From Phascolarctos cinereus (taxonomy: Eukaryota; Chordata; Mammalia; Diprotodontia; Phascolarctidae): a stretch of 64,000 nucleotides of DNA. Positions within the stretch are counted from its first letter, which is position 1; every line of letters begins with the position of its first letter. The stretch is from assembly GCF_002099425.1 (NCBI RefSeq), contig NW_018344159.1, positions 5,082,501 to 5,146,500 of the forward strand. Direction: 5' to 3'. Below are positions 1 to 11,296 of this stretch, in pieces. A program made the translations under genes and the position numbers. The notes below the pieces were generated by a model. The model searched no databases, was not told where the DNA came from, and worked only from the letters and a program-made list of their open reading frames with translations.

Positions 1-100
1 TGATTCAGGTCCTACCTCTGATACATACTTGGGTGTGTGAAAGTGGACAAGTCACTTAACTTCTAAGTGCTTTAGACAAGTATGTAAGACCCTAAGTTAC
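1..100 (+). repeat. MIR/THER1 CORE-SINE fragment
   Basis: The stretch has the CORE-SINE order of a 'cctacctctgatac' segment followed by 'ggacaagtcacttaacttct'. It is cut by the window start and strongly diverged. Confidence 0.4.
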
Positions 101-202
101 AAAAAAGATGCTGCCTTCATTGAGAGAGAAAGTTCCTCACTGGGAGCTTTCTATATTAAAGAAATCATAGATCCAGCTCCTATTCATAGAAGTAGAGAGA
201 TA

Positions 203-330
203 GAACACTTATTGAATGATTATTAATAAGTATCCCCACTGCACTGGGGATACAAAAATAAGAATACAAAAAGACAGTCACTACTCTCAAGGAGCTTATA
301 TTCTAATAGGGGAAGTCAAAGCATAAACAT
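203..330 (-). repeat. L2 LINE 3' end fragment
   Basis: On the minus strand this reads as the L2 3' terminus. On the plus strand it shows 'cttattgaatgattatt', 'ctggggatacaaa' and 'tcaaggagcttatattcta', the reverse complement of the L2 'aagctccttgag' and 'aataaatg' tail blocks. Confidence 0.6.
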
Positions 331-489
331 CCAATGCATGTGAATACTTTAAAGCTTGATGTTTCATGCTTTCCTGTGCTTTCATTGGTGTGGTGACACC
401 TTTGACTGAAATAGATTGCAACCCCTTCATGCCTTGTGAGATGGCAATATGAATATGCTGGTCATCAACATTGACCAAAATACAGAATT

Positions 490-650
490 TAGAGTCAGGG
501 AACCTGGCTTTGAATATTGGATCTTTTACTTCCTGGTTGTATAATTTTTGGGTAGGTTGCTTATCCTCTCTGGTTCTTCTTTCCTCATCTTAACAAGAAG
601 AGGTCTGCCCTTGTTTCCTAACATTCTTTTCAGCCCTAGATCTATGACTA
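490..650 (+). repeat. MIR/THER1 CORE-SINE fragment
   Basis: Diverged copy with the 'ggcttt gaat' core followed by a 'tcctctctggttcttctttcctcatctt' block, the usual MIR pattern of a splice-like 'cctcagtttcctcatct' segment. Confidence 0.4.
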
Positions 651-837
651 TACTTAAATTACACTACTGACTGGTTCTTAAATATTCTTTTTTAAGAAAA
701 ATTCTGAATACTAAATTTCTCCCTCTCTCCAGCTTCTCCTCAACCCACTGAGAAGGTAAGCAATATAATACCTATTATACATGCAAAGCCATGTAAAATA
801 TATTTCTATACTATCCATGTTGTAAAAAGCAAGAAAA

Positions 838-1108
838 AATAAAGTGAAAAATAATATGCTCCTTTTTGCACTTGGAATTCATGAGTTCTTTCCCTGGAGT
901 TGGATGGCATTTTTCATCACGATTCCTTTGGAATTGCCTTGGGTCACCGTATTGATCAAAGTAGCTAAATCTTTCCCGGTTGATCATCATAGAATATTGC
1001 TGTTACTGTTTTCCTGGTTCTGGTCACTTCACTTTGTATCAGTTCATATAAGTCTTTCCAGGTTTTTCTGAAATCATCCTCCTTGTCATTTCACTATTGA
1101 ATCATCAT
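838..1108 (-). mobile_element. L1 3' region fragment
   Basis: The plus strand shows the antisense of the marsupial L1 3' region: a 'gttctttccctggagttggatggcattttt' segment, then 'tggttctggtcacttcac', then 'agtctttccaggtttttctgaaatc'. A 75-codon open frame here (844-1071, plus) is antisense to the L1 and not a gene. The copy is 5'-truncated and old. Confidence 0.75.
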
Positions 1109-1257
1109 GAACTTGCAATCCGCTAAAAAAATCTAAAGGTTTTAGTGAACTGCTAGAGTAATACGAGTCCACAGTATGACACTGTAGTCAAAATAATTTA
1201 CTTGATTTTTGTTATGGCACTTTAAGAAAGGTAAAAGATTCAAAATAAGGGAGGATG

Positions 1258-1745
1258 TGTTAGTCCTGTTATTTGTACCATGTCCTAGTCACAACCCATC
1301 TAGAGTACTTGTTCAGGTCTGGGTACCATATTTCAGAAGGGATGATGACAAAGTTCAGTTTTTTGAGAGAAGTGGACTAGAATTATGAGGGAACTAGAGC
1401 TCATGTTATTCAGTAAGGGCACTTGGGATGTTTTGGGGGCAAACCGAAGACTCAGGGGGAACGTCTTAGCCAGTATCTGAAGGGTTGCCATACGAAAGAA
1501 GGATGAGATTTCTCCTGCTTGATGCCAGAAAGCAGATCAGGGAGTTATTGGTAGAAGTGGCAGAAAAAACTTCCTAATGTTTAGAATTGTCCCAAAGTGG
1601 AATGGGCTGTAGCAGCAGTTCCAGGGTCCTCTTTGCTGGAAGTCTTCAAGTGTAGGCAGGATGATCATTTGTTGGAAATAATGTAGAGGCACTTCTTAGA
1701 TCAGGTACAGAAAACTAGATGTTTGAGCTCCCTTCCTACTCCCTG
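1258..1745 (+). mobile_element. CR1/L3-type LINE 3' region
   Basis: Characteristic blocks appear in order: 'gtacttgttcaggtctgggtaccat', 'tgaagggttgcca', 'aaacttcctaatgtttagaattgtcc', 'aaagtggaatgggctg' and 'gctggaagtcttcaag'. These are typical of the CR1-clade L3 3' end. No coding frame survives. Confidence 0.7.
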
Positions 1746-1889
1746 CCTCCTGCCTCTGCTCCTGTGGGCCCTGGTTTGCCATTGGTGAGTTCTTCCTGGA
1801 ACCTCCATTGTGGGAAAGGGTCCTAGACCAGCCATCTCTCATTCTCCACACTTAGCCCCCATACTCCCAGCCAGGTACCTCTTCCCACC

Positions 1890-2062
1890 TCCTCCCCCAG
1901 CTTTTCCGCTCCCTTCTTATGTGTTGTTTTCCTTCATTAGAATGTAAGCTTCTTGAGGGGGAGGGCCATTTTTCTTTTTTGCTTGCATTTGTATCCCATC
2001 ACTTAGCCCAGAACTTGGTACATAGTAAGTGGTAATAAATGTAGACTGACTCTGATACTCTG
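1890..2062 (+). repeat. L2 LINE 3' end
   Basis: Shows the L2 terminal blocks: 'cattagaatgtaagcttcttgag', 'gtatcccatcacttagcc' and 'ggtacatagtaagtggtaataaatg'. Only the 3' end is present. Confidence 0.8.
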
Positions 2063-2099
2063 TGATTAAGAGATATGAACAATCACCTGGTGGCTATCC

Positions 2100-2542
2100 T
2101 ACTGGTAATGAGCCCCGTGACTTTAGCTAAATTGGTTCTCAGATGACAGATGTACAATGTGTTGCCTGACCTGTATTCCAAGTCTTCTGGCTTGGTAGAA
2201 CCTATTTGTTCTTTGCCTTAGAGGACTCTGGATCATGTCTACACCATAGGATTTTAGTGGACAGTATTTGTTAAGTCATTTTTCAAGGGAAACCACATCC
2301 CCTATTCCTACCTTGCAAGGACCCAGCAACAATCCCTGTGCGATTGTGAGGCACCCCATACCTTATTCACCTTCTGCCTAAATATAAACTCACATAAGCT
2401 TTGTCCTTTTCTTCCTTAGAGGAGTTGCTGCTTATGTGGGTAGGGCTCCCTTGCTGGCAAACTCAATAAATCCTCATTGGTTCCTAAAGTTTTGCTTTTG
2501 GTTTCGGCTTGGGTTTGGTTTTGGTTCTGGTTAGTTGTAACA
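2100..2542 (+). mobile_element. Probable solo LTR of an endogenous retrovirus
   Basis: The right part looks like an LTR: a promoter-like 'aatataaactcacataagc', then 'actcaataaatcctcattgg' with a polyadenylation signal, then a GT-rich U5-like stretch ending in 'gttgtaaca', with the CA expected at an LTR end. The left edge is uncertain and no target duplication was found. There is no internal viral region beside it. Treated as an old fossil; family not assigned. Confidence 0.45.
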
Positions 2543-2582
2543 CCAACAGTTTTACCCACATAAGTAAGGCTACTTGACTATG

Positions 2583-2830
2583 ATAATGATCACAGAATTA
2601 AAGAATTTGAGAGCAGTTAGGGACCTTAATGGTTACGTAGGTTAGCCCATACTGAAAGGAATCCCTACTAAAACACATCCCACAAGTTTCATGTAGTCTC
2701 TGCTTGGAGACCTCCAAGGACAGAATAACACACCACTTATTGAGGCAACTTGCTCCATTTTTTTTTGATAACTCTAATTGTTAGGAAATTTTTTTCCTAA
2801 TGATAATTGGAAAATCATATATCTAAAAAT
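2583..2830 (-). mobile_element. CR1/L3-type LINE 3' fragment
   Basis: Antisense CR1/L3 blocks are visible on the plus strand: 'cacagaattaaagaatttgagagc', 'tctgcttggagacctccaagg', 'aggcaacttgctccatttt' and 'aactctaattgttaggaaa'. Confidence 0.65.
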
Positions 2831-3064
2831 GAGAAGGAATTAGTACTTAAAAATGATAGTGATAAATTTAAAGAAAAATAATGACAGTACAATTTAGTTT
2901 TTAATCATATTAAGGTAAGTTTTGTCAGTTTGATCAATTATTGGTTAATCTGCCATTGTGATAGACAAATACCTAAAATTCCAAAATTTTGAAAAGGTTT
3001 GAATTGTCTACAGTGATGAAAAACCTTTCTTCCCCCTACAAGAAAGATTATAATGATAACACAC

Positions 3065-3205
3065 TTTTCTAGGAGCTGTCCAACATTGGAACAGACTGCC
3101 TGGAGATGTGATGGCCTTTCACAATAGATCTGTATTTAAACAGAGGCCTGGGCTAGATAATCTAAGTTACAGTCCTATGGCAAAATTCTGGTATTTTATG
3201 ACAGT
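3065..3205 (+). mobile_element. CR1/L3-type LINE 3' fragment
   Basis: Shows 'gagctgtccaacattggaacagactgcc', 'aacagaggcctgggctagataatct' and a final 'attctggtattttatgac', matching the last part of the CR1/L3 3' region. Confidence 0.55.
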
Positions 3206-3394
3206 TTGTGTTTAAATTTATTAACTTCTGTCACATCAGTTTCATGAGCAAGATGATGGAGCCCAATTGGCATGAGAATAGGTAAAGAGTGGGGGCAAAG
3301 TCCTCTAAATGCTTCTCAAATTATGTTTTCTCAATGTGAAAATATCCAATTTGAAAATTTTACATTTAGAGATGACTTACCTAATTGATCTATT

Positions 3395-3532
3395 GCATAA
3401 ATTGACAATTTATTATGGACTTGGATATTACCTGGCTCCCACTCTTATCAGATTGAGGTATTATCATTTAACCTCTTGGAGGCTTAGTTTTCTTGTCTGT
3501 AGAATGAGATAGTATTTCTATTACTCACTTCA
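3395..3532 (+). repeat. MIR/THER1 CORE-SINE fragment
   Basis: Contains 'cttggatattacctggctccc' and 'taacctcttggaggcttagttttcttgtctgtagaatgag', the usual MIR progression. A 67-codon open frame over it has no gene-like features. Confidence 0.45.
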
Positions 3533-3706
3533 CATCCCTGAGCTCCAGATGCCTGGAAGCAGCATATGGACATCACAAATGTCCTTACTAATCCTGTTTG
3601 TCAAAGTCACTGATGAGCAAAAAGAGGTCAATGCACATTCTCAATTTTCTAGCTTTGTATTTAGTACTCATTAACTACAAAGATGCTTAAGGCTGTGGTC
3701 ATTAAC

Positions 3707-3851
3707 TTTTTTTTTTGGTGAGGCAATTGGGGTTAAGTGACTTGCCCAAGGTCACACAACTAGTAAGTGTCAAGTGTCTGAGGCTAGATTTGAACTCAAG
3801 TCCTCCTGATTCCAGGGTCAGTGCTCTATCCACTGCACCACCTAGTTGCCC
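3707..3851 (-). mobile_element. WSINE1-type SINE with target duplication
   Basis: tRNA-derived marsupial SINE. Read on the minus strand it has a box A-like 'ggtgcagtgga', a box B-like 'gagttcaaatc', the 'tgggcaagtcacttaacccc' core and an A-rich tail. The flanks carry a near-perfect duplication, 'tgtggtcattaac' on the left and 'tgtggtcatgaac' on the right, so both ends are well defined. Confidence 0.9.
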
Positions 3852-4081
3852 TGTGTGGTCATGAACTTGTAAACAAATTTGTGAATGAATAGTTTTATAT
3901 AGTACTTTAATCCTTTTTTGAGAACTCTTTTTCTTTTCCTTGTCATCATTTACTCTGTAAAATTAAAGAGGAAGTTCTCTGAAGTCAGAGTGATGTGATA
4001 GCCTTGAAGCCTTAGTGATTACAAAGTTCTATTAATCAATGACAAGTATTAATTAATCACTCTAATTATAAGCAGTTATGG

Positions 4082-4225
4082 TATACTGAAAACTGGGGCA
4101 CTGAACTGGAAGTGAGGAAACTTAGATTGTAATCTAGTTGCTTTCTTGATGAGCTACGTGACCTTGAGCAAGTTACTTAATTTCTCAGACCCAGTTTTTC
4201 CTCATCTGTAAAATGAAAGAGTTGA
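4082..4225 (+). repeat. MIR/THER1 CORE-SINE
   Basis: Shows 'gagctacgtgaccttgagcaagttacttaat', then 'tttcctcatctgtaaaatga', typical of MIR. It abuts the next CR1/L3 piece. Confidence 0.65.
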
Positions 4226-4765
4226 ATGAAGACAGATTCACAGAATCTCAGAGCTGGCTGGGATCTCAGAAGCCACCTTGTCCAGCCCGTATCTGAAAAG
4301 AAATCCCTCCATAATATTCCTGGAAAATGGTCATTCAGTCTTTGCTTGAAGACATTCAGTGAGGGAGAACCCATTATCTCCCAGGATAGTCCATTTCAGT
4401 CTGGGATAGCTCTAATTATTAGGAAGTTGTTTTTAATGTGGAACCCAAATTTACCTCTCTGCCACTTCATTCCACGATTCCTAGTTCTGCCCTGTGGGGG
4501 CTAGTAGGACAATTCTAATCTCTGTCCATATAATAGCCCTTTGAATACCTGATGACCATTGTCATGTTCTCTTCTCTCTTCTCCGTTTTCCCTCATCAGT
4601 CTTACCTTCTCCAGGTTAAATATTCCTAGTTTTTTCTTTCATTGGATGACACATTATCCAGTCTCTTTAATATCCTGCTTTTCGCTTCTGGTCAATGTCC
4701 TTATTAAATCATGATTCCCAGACTTACACATAAGATACTAGATGTGGTATTACGTGGCAGTAAAG
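4222..4765 (-). mobile_element. CR1/L3-type LINE 3' region
   Basis: A fairly complete antisense CR1/L3 3' region. Plus-strand landmarks in order: 'cacagaatctcagagctggctgggatctcag', 'gaagacattcagtgagggagaaccc', 'agctctaattattaggaagttg', 'ttctgccctgtgggggc', 'cttctccaggttaaatattcctag' and 'agatactagatgtggtattac'. Open frames here on either strand (4177-4374 minus, 4226-4504 plus) are chance frames in the repeat. Confidence 0.8.
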
Positions 4766-4774
4766 TCTCATTTC

Positions 4775-5395
4775 TCTTGTCTTGGACACCATGCTTCTTT
4801 TTAACCTTGGCATTATTCTTAACTCTCCGCTCTTTCTCACCTAACATATTCAATCAATTGCTAAGCCTTGCCATTGTTATGTCTACAATGTCCTACACAT
4901 ATGATCCCTTCTCACAGCTACCACTCCAGTTCAGCTCTCACCTACATATTGTAATAGCCTCCTAATTGGCCTCACTGTCTCCAATATTTCTTCATTCTAA
5001 TCCATACTTCAAATGTCATTCAAAGTGATTTTTTTCCCCTCATGTGTAGATCTATGCTATTCCTTCATTCAATAAATACCAGTGTATCTCTATTGTCTCT
5101 AGGGTCAAATATAAACTCCTGTGTTTAGTTTTTAAGGCCCTTTGCAACCTGACCCTAACATATCCTTGTATTTTTTATTTTTTTTTTCTATTTGTTCCTC
5201 ATATTTAGTATTTCTTTTCCCAGCACTGTTCCTTTGCACTGGCCTGGACAGTCCCCTTGCCTGAATTTACTTCCTCATTAGTTCTGATTCACAGAATCCC
5301 TTCCTTTCTTCAAGATACAGTTGAAGCATCATCTTCTGCACAAAGCCACTTCCTGGGCACTAGCTTCAAATCATGCCACTTTAACTTCAGCTACT
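4775..5395 (+). mobile_element. L2 LINE, ORF2 3' part
   Basis: Blocks match the L2 C-terminal coding region and following UTR in order: 'aaccttggcattattcttaactc', 'tattcaatcaattgctaag', 'attgtaatagcctcctaattgg', 'agggtcaaatataaactcctgtg' and 'tttttaaggccctttgcaacctgac'. Frames are not conserved. Confidence 0.7.
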
Positions 5396-5451
5396 GGCCA
5401 TTGCCTTTATTCTTCCCTACAATAATGTTGAACTTTATTCCTGCAACCATC

Positions 5452-5648
5452 TTGGGTCTTGGTACTGGAGTGGTTTGCCATTTCCTTCTCTAACTCATTT
5501 TAGAGATGAGGAAACTAAGGTGAACAGGGTTAAGTGACTTGCCCAGGGTCACACAGCTAGCAAGTGTCTGAGGCCAGATTTGAACTCATGAAGATGAGTC
5601 TTCTTAATTCCAAGTCTAGTGTTCTATCTACTGTGCCACCTAGATGCT
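5452..5648 (-). mobile_element. Mar1-type CORE-SINE
   Basis: Antisense Mar1. The plus strand reads 'tactggagtggtttgccatttccttctc', 'tttagagatgaggaaac', 'gacttgcccagggtcacacagctag' and 'tgccacctagatgc'. Mar1 pairs a CORE-SINE body with a BovB/RTE-like 3' tail; here the tail is mostly missing. Confidence 0.85.
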
Positions 5649-6114
5649 TTATAGCTTTATCTTATTACCCTATTCATCTTCCAGTAGTCCAAAATTAAGT
5701 CTAGAGAATGGCAGGACAAACTCACCTCCTCTGGATTGTTCAAGATCATACAAAATTCAAATTTTACTTTCTATGAGATTTACAAATGATACCTTTTCCT
5801 CTTAACAAGACTGATAATTTTTAAGGTCCCTTTAAGTTTTTTTTTTTGATTCTCAGTAGAGATCATAATGATGGAGTGGTAAGGGGAGAAGTCATTGGGA
5901 ATTTTCACAGGAGGACAATGGACTTCTCTGTCTGCTGACACTCATTCATTCTTTCAAACAACAATTAACCTGGTTTCATCTTTATAGGAGGAAACAAAGG
6001 AGGAACATCTTTACCTTGATACAAATACATTTCTGTCCAATGAGATACTAAAGATAAGTTCTACTTATAAAATACCTTTTGTCTGAAGATTACAAATAAT
6101 TATGACGAAGTTAG

Positions 6115-6262
6115 TTTTTTTTTTTTTGGCTAGGCATTGGGGTTAAGTGACTTGCCCAGAGTCACACAGCTAGTAAGTGTTATGTGTCTGAGGCCGGATT
6201 TGAACTCAGGTCCTCCTGAATCCAGGGCCGGTGCTCTATCCTCTGCACCACCTAGCTGCCCC
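6115..6262 (-). mobile_element. WSINE1-type SINE
   Basis: A well-preserved antisense copy ending 'ccacctagctgcccc'. The flanks share 'aagttagtttttt', read as the target duplication extended by the poly-A tail. Confidence 0.9.
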
Positions 6263-6521
6263 CAAAGTTAGTTTTTTTAAATGGGAAAATTTGAGCTAAA
6301 GAGATACAAAGTTTCTCAGGGCCTTCACATTTGGGTACACAGACTTTTAGTCATCAATTTTCCTTGACATTCGTGATCCCCTGTGGGGCTGGGTAAACCT
6401 TTTGATACCATTTCAAAAGCATTTTGGCCAGAAATAGGATAGTTCAAGCACTACACTAAAATCACCAACATCAATTAAAAAAAAATCCTGCTGTGAAGTG
6501 TGAGGGGAAAAGTGTTAATAA

Positions 6522-6835
6522 AAGCAATCAATCAACAAACATTTACTAAAAGCTTTCTATGTGCCCAGCACTGTGTTAAATGCTGGATATATGAAGACAA
6601 AGGGGAAATATTCCCTGCCATCAAAAAGCTTATATTCTATTGAGATGACAATATATGATCCTATATATGTATATAGCTATTTACAAGATATCTATAAAGT
6701 AGATGCAAGTTACCCACAAGATGGGGGAAAGGCATTAGTAGCTGAGGACACTAAGAAAAGTCTCTGATAGAAAGTGGCCTGGGGATTCTAAGAAGTAGAG
6801 GTAGCGAACGAAAGCATTCCAGGCAAGTTATACCA
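6522..6835 (-). repeat. L2 LINE 3' end
   Basis: The plus strand reads 'caatcaatcaacaaacatttact', 'tgcccagcactgtgttaaatgctgg', 'tcaaaaagcttatattcta' and later 'gaaagcattccaggca', the reverse complement of an L2 3' region. This and the 18.1, 29.7, 52.1 and 58.4 kb copies are one group. Confidence 0.65.
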
Positions 6836-7288
6836 TTACCTGAGTCAGGTTTTAATATCAAGGGAAATTCTTTGTAGGAAAGCATGGGTAGTTGTTTTAA
6901 ATATCTGAAAAGAATTCCAAATTGTTTATTTTGGTGCATGCCTTATTTGTTCTAATTTTAAAACAAACCTTTATTTATGCCTTTTACGCTTTACATTTTT
7001 AGAAAAATCCCTCTCCCCCACTCCAAATTGAACCATCTTTCATAACAGTTAGACAAAAACCACCTCAAACAGTGAATGTCTGCCAGTACATACAACATTC
7101 TGGCCTAGTTGTCTCCCACCCTCTGCAGACAGGAGAGGGCTGCTTCATTATTTTTTCTTGGTGGGGGAGGGGAGTGTTTTTTTTTTCAGTTGTTCAGAGT
7201 TTAGCTTTATTTTCCCATCTTTTCATTTATATTGTGGGCAACACACATATTTTAGCTTTAAATTATATATATGTGTATATATTATACA

Positions 7289-7313
7289 TACACATACACA
7301 CACACACACACAT
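7289..7313. repeat. (CA)n microsatellite
   Basis: A short CA run follows a mixed TA/TG stretch from about 7264. Neighbouring open frames rich in H and T come from this repeat. Confidence 0.9.
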
Positions 7314-7344
7314 AACATGTATCATGCCATTAAGACTTATCTTG

Positions 7345-7612
7345 CCTGTTGCTCAGGTAACCATTGAACTGGCTTCAGCATTCAGCATTTGGGGATAAAA
7401 ACAATTGTAATGAGAGGGGTTGTTGGTCCCTTGACCTGGTGAGACCCTCACTCATTCTAGTTGCTGTGAAGAAAAGCTGACGTGATCCTCACTGTGAAGC
7501 AACAGAGGGAAGTACAAGGAATTTGCCCATTGACTGCGATCGTTATTGGATTGGATGTTGCATCATGCATGCTTGACATTTTTTGACAATGGTCTCCTTA
7601 CCAGCTGAGTAA

Positions 7613-7613
<1 letters not shown>
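7345..7613 (+). repeat. Unassigned interspersed repeat, copy 1
   Basis: Shares a long collinear similarity with 9530-9785. Common landmarks are 'attcag.atttgggg' near the start, 'tgagaccctcactcat' in the middle and 'ttaccagctgagtaaa' at the end. Both copies then run straight into a CA/TG-rich microsatellite. The family was not recognised; an LTR or LINE 3' end is possible. Strand is arbitrary. Confidence 0.6.
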
Positions 7614-7651
<38 letters not shown>

Positions 7652-7740
7652 AATAAACACATGTATATGCACACATATGTAAATGTATGTATACATGTGC
7701 ATATGTATATATACACACATACATCTTATATTAATATACA
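7614..7740. repeat. (TG)n microsatellite and TA/CA-rich tail
   Basis: About 18 TG units (7614-7649) followed by a degenerate TA/CA/TG stretch. It begins exactly where copy 1 of the unassigned repeat ends. Confidence 0.9.
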
Positions 7741-9053
7741 TCAATATGTCTTGTATTAACATCTGAGGTAATGGTGAATTCTTTGATATAAAAGTTAGTC
7801 TGAGAAGTGCTTTAAGTTGTAAACAGTGGAACTTGCTATGTGAAGTGGAGCCTTTTGAGACTATAATTCTGATTTAATCTGAGTTTGAAGGTAAAAAATT
7901 TCATGTTGATGCTGAGTTAGTTCTATAATTTATTATGTAGGGTAAGGGGTCAATAGTTCTTCACTGGCAGTGTTACCTTGCACTTTCAAATGTTACAGAG
8001 GGCCAGGTAGATGGAGATCCCTGGGAAGGATGAGAACATAGACTTATGAAGGTAATGGCAGGATCCTCTTGCCTCAGTTTCCCCATTGTGCTATCTTCCC
8101 TAGGAGTGGGAGAATTTCTCACCTGTTGGGTCATGGGTCTGGCTTTGAAATATGAGTTCTGAACCTGAATTGGTTCTTCCAAGAAGCATTTATGATATTT
8201 ATCTGGAATCAAACAGAGCTGAGAGAGTTATATACTATTATATCCATGATAAGTCAGTTTTCAGGATCAGGCCTGACCAAACAGTTTTAACATTGTTACA
8301 AATACTCCTTTCATAGCAAATTCCTTTGACCATCTCAGCAGAACTAAGAATGTTCTTAAATGAATCAACAGGCATTCCTGAGCCCATAATGATGGGTATG
8401 CAGGGCTGGAAAATCCTACTACTTGCATTTATACACCTTCCAACTTTTAGAAGCTTCTACATTATTTTTGGAATCCCACTACCAATTCTAGACAACTGAA
8501 ATCTATTAGAGACCTTTGCTCAAATAGATAGTCTCAATATCTGCCATGAACCACAGATGACTAGCTCAATATGGGAAAACATAACCTAAAGATTCTTGAA
8601 TGATGGCCCCTGCAGTGAAGGGAGTGAGGCTACTAGATTTAGGGCTTCACATAAATGTGATTCTAGTGCATAACCACAATGAATTTTTTTTTCATTCTGG
8701 TGGCTACCATATTGGGAGATACAGCATTTTACCAGGCAGGGGAAGATAACCTTTAAATTATCCAAAAGATTCCACTCAGTTTCAAATTCTCCCCCTCCTC
8801 CCAGCTGGATGGTTTGATTAGATGAAATACTTATCAAGCTTAGCTAAATAGGAGGTGGTTGTGGTAGAAGGTGGATACCACTGACTCTGACTATACTGAA
8901 GAAATAAAGCTGTTGATTAGGGAGCCCTTAACAGGAGAGGAGATTATGGAAGGAATAAAAAAAATACTACCTTCCTGAAGCCTCAAGATGAAGGATGGGA
9001 GGTCTTTGGACTTTGACAACAAAACAAATGGGTAGGTAAATGGATTCTCCAGG
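7741..9053. other. Intronic stretch without recognised repeats
   Basis: No exon-like segment, SINE or LINE block was recognised. Open frames on the minus strand at 7973-8212 and 8586-8837 have no domain signal, no matching splice context and a composition like the surroundings. Confidence 0.5.
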
Positions 9054-9063
9054 ATAGTAGTAG

Positions 9064-9118
<55 letters not shown>

Positions 9119-9148
9119 TAGTAGTTGTAGTAGTAGTAGTTGTTGTTT
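9054..9148. repeat. (TAG)n trinucleotide microsatellite
   Basis: About 90 bases of TAG units with a few interruptions (a GTAG, a GTGG and two TTG units near the right end). Confidence 0.97.
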
Positions 9149-9529
9149 TGGTAAATAACTTTTGTAGCCTGCTTCCTGTGATATTGCTCAGAATGTTTTA
9201 CTCAGCAACCAGCCCAATATACAATATTTGACTTAGAACAGACGCATACATACTGCATTGCTAAGTATGATTGGGATCCTGGAAGGATAGCCATGAATGA
9301 CCACAATCCAGTGGTAGAATGTTTTGGTTTTTGGCCAGGCTCTATTGCAGTCCTTACTAAGACCCAATTGTTTCACCCTGTGGGTGGTAGAAATAGTAGA
9401 AATTTAATGAGGTGGGAGGAGGAAAACAGGGTTGTGAATAGATGGTGGAGAAAAATAATCAGCAGAAAATGGAACTGTAAAATGTAAAATAGACATTCAT
9501 CGAGTCAGATAGACCCTGTCTTGAAAATT

Positions 9530-9785
9530 GTCCAAGTATCCACTGGATTGATGTACATTCAGTATTTGGGTTTAAAAGCAATTACTGTGAGAGTGATCAC
9601 TGGTCCTCTGTTTTGGCAAGACCCTCACCTCATGCTGGCTGCTGTGATTTGGGATAAGTCTCATAGCTGTGTAACAGAGAAAAATGAGAAGTCTGTCTGC
9701 TGACTGTAACTATTATCGTGTCCAATCATGTATGATATATCCTCTCCTTATGTTTGACCCCTGACAATTTACCAGCTAAGTAAAC
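9530..9785 (+). repeat. Unassigned interspersed repeat, copy 2
   Basis: Second, more diverged copy of the repeat at 7345-7613, in the same orientation about 2.2 kb away. It keeps 'acattcagtatttggg', 'caagaccctcacctcatgctgg', 'tgtgtaacagag' and 'ttaccagctaagtaaac', then enters CA/TG-rich sequence. A 60-codon frame inside it is not gene-like. Confidence 0.6.
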
Positions 9786-9875
9786 ACATACATATGTGTA
9801 TGCATACATGTGCATGTATTTGTGTGTATATGTGTGTGTGAATCTATATACAGAATATATTATACACACAGAGAC
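9786..9875. repeat. Degenerate (CA/TG)n tract
   Basis: Alternating TG, CA and TA units following copy 2 of the unassigned repeat, in the same relative position as the tract after copy 1. Confidence 0.8.
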
Positions 9876-9975
9876 ACACAATCTTTGTGTTGGGTCAGTA
9901 ATTTTTCATCATCTCAATACCTGAATTTAGGAGGGCTGCAGCCTATTATTAGAACCATTAGAGTTATTACTTATA

Positions 9976-10038
9976 TACATATAGATGTGTATATATATAT
10001 ATATATGTATATACATATATATATGTATATATATATAC

Positions 10039-10093
<55 letters not shown>

Positions 10094-10100
10094 TATGTGT
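9976..10100. repeat. (TA)n microsatellite with TG/CA interruptions
   Basis: Mostly TA dinucleotides with regular TG/CA steps, self-complementary over its length, ending in a short CA run. Several overlapping open frames of alternating Y and I on both strands are artefacts of it. Confidence 0.97.
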
Positions 10101-11283
10101 ATATGTGCATATTCTGCTTATTTTACTTTGCGTCAGTTGGTACAAATCAGGAAATACCTTTTATTTACCAAAACAATGTAGGTTAGATGAATGGCATACT
10201 TTTGAAGTCTGGGCCACCAGGTGCATTTCAGAATGAGATAATTTCCCCTTTGTTTACTATAAAATAAACTCACCTCCAGCTGAGTAGAACCTTTAGAGTT
10301 TTTGAGTCCAGGTTCTATGTTTTTTGGGGACTAGATGCTTTACCATTTTTTGGGGGGAAGATGGGATATCCACCAGACTCCCTTAGGAGAGGTGTAAAGT
10401 GACAATGGATTTGATTAGTACATGTGCACATGTGTATTTGTGTTTTTCTGGATAATGCCATACATTTTTAATTATGACATTCTGGTGACAAAACCTGAGT
10501 GTGAAGAAACAAAGTCTGTCTCCGATAAAGTTGGAAATTAGCTTCTTTTCTTTGTGAACGACTAAAGGTTCCCTTTGAAGGTATTATTGTGAAGGCTTTT
10601 GGCAGGCCTGAAAAAACTGTCACATGGGGGATGGTAGGTAGATTTATGAGCTATTCCAAGAAGCCCCTGAACTCCCTTTCAGCATGAGATTTATCACTGT
10701 CACTTTATAGACATGCATAGACAAACATGGAGGCCATTTTAGCTTCATTAAAATGAGGTAGCCAACCAGGCTCCTGCTGATATGACCTCTGGCTCCTGAG
10801 ATGACAAAATCAATTAGTGTTGGCTTCCTACACTGGCTATGCTATGGGCATGGCTTTTGGGTTAAGGGGGTAAAGGCTTGTCAAGTATGATGATGTTTCT
10901 GGAGACTGCCTGGGAAATGTGTGGCAGCTAGACAGTCTATGACAAATGAAAAATCCCTTAGAACAGGAGATAGAGAAACTGTAACAATATTTTTGACAAG
11001 CACTTTTTTTTTCTAGTGACTGTACAAGGAAGAATGATAATTACTAATCAGAAATGGTTTTACCTGGCCTAGTGGTGCTCATCAGAAAGCAACAGAGATG
11101 GGAAAGCTATGATATGCAGTAATTTGTTTTTCTAGTAATTTCATACACATACATTATTACAAAGTGACCCACAGATAACAGGCTAGATCTGAACAACAAT
11201 GGTCTTTGCATGTATTATGCTGACTTCTGGCCAGAGCCAGGCCCAAAGAGATTTGTGCTATGCCACACAATTTTATCGCAACT
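10101..11283. other. Intronic stretch without recognised repeats
   Basis: Looks unique. No splice-flanked open frame of note and no SINE or LINE block recognised before the WSINE1 at 11297. Confidence 0.5.
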
Positions 11284-11296
11284 AAAAAATGAGGGA

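Noticed and set aside
3707-3851. tRNA gene call from box A and box B motifs in SINEs
   Set aside because: The promoter-like boxes belong to tRNA-derived SINEs with poly-A tails and target duplications; no cloverleaf-forming tRNA gene was seen.
7973-8212. Possible minus-strand exon of DLGAP1
   Set aside because: Translation shows no DLGAP-like SY-x-KA repeats or C-terminal GKAP homology, and no convincing splice pair flanks it.
9810-10236. Overlapping open frames of alternating tyrosine and isoleucine on both strands
   Set aside because: They are translations of the TA/CA microsatellite.
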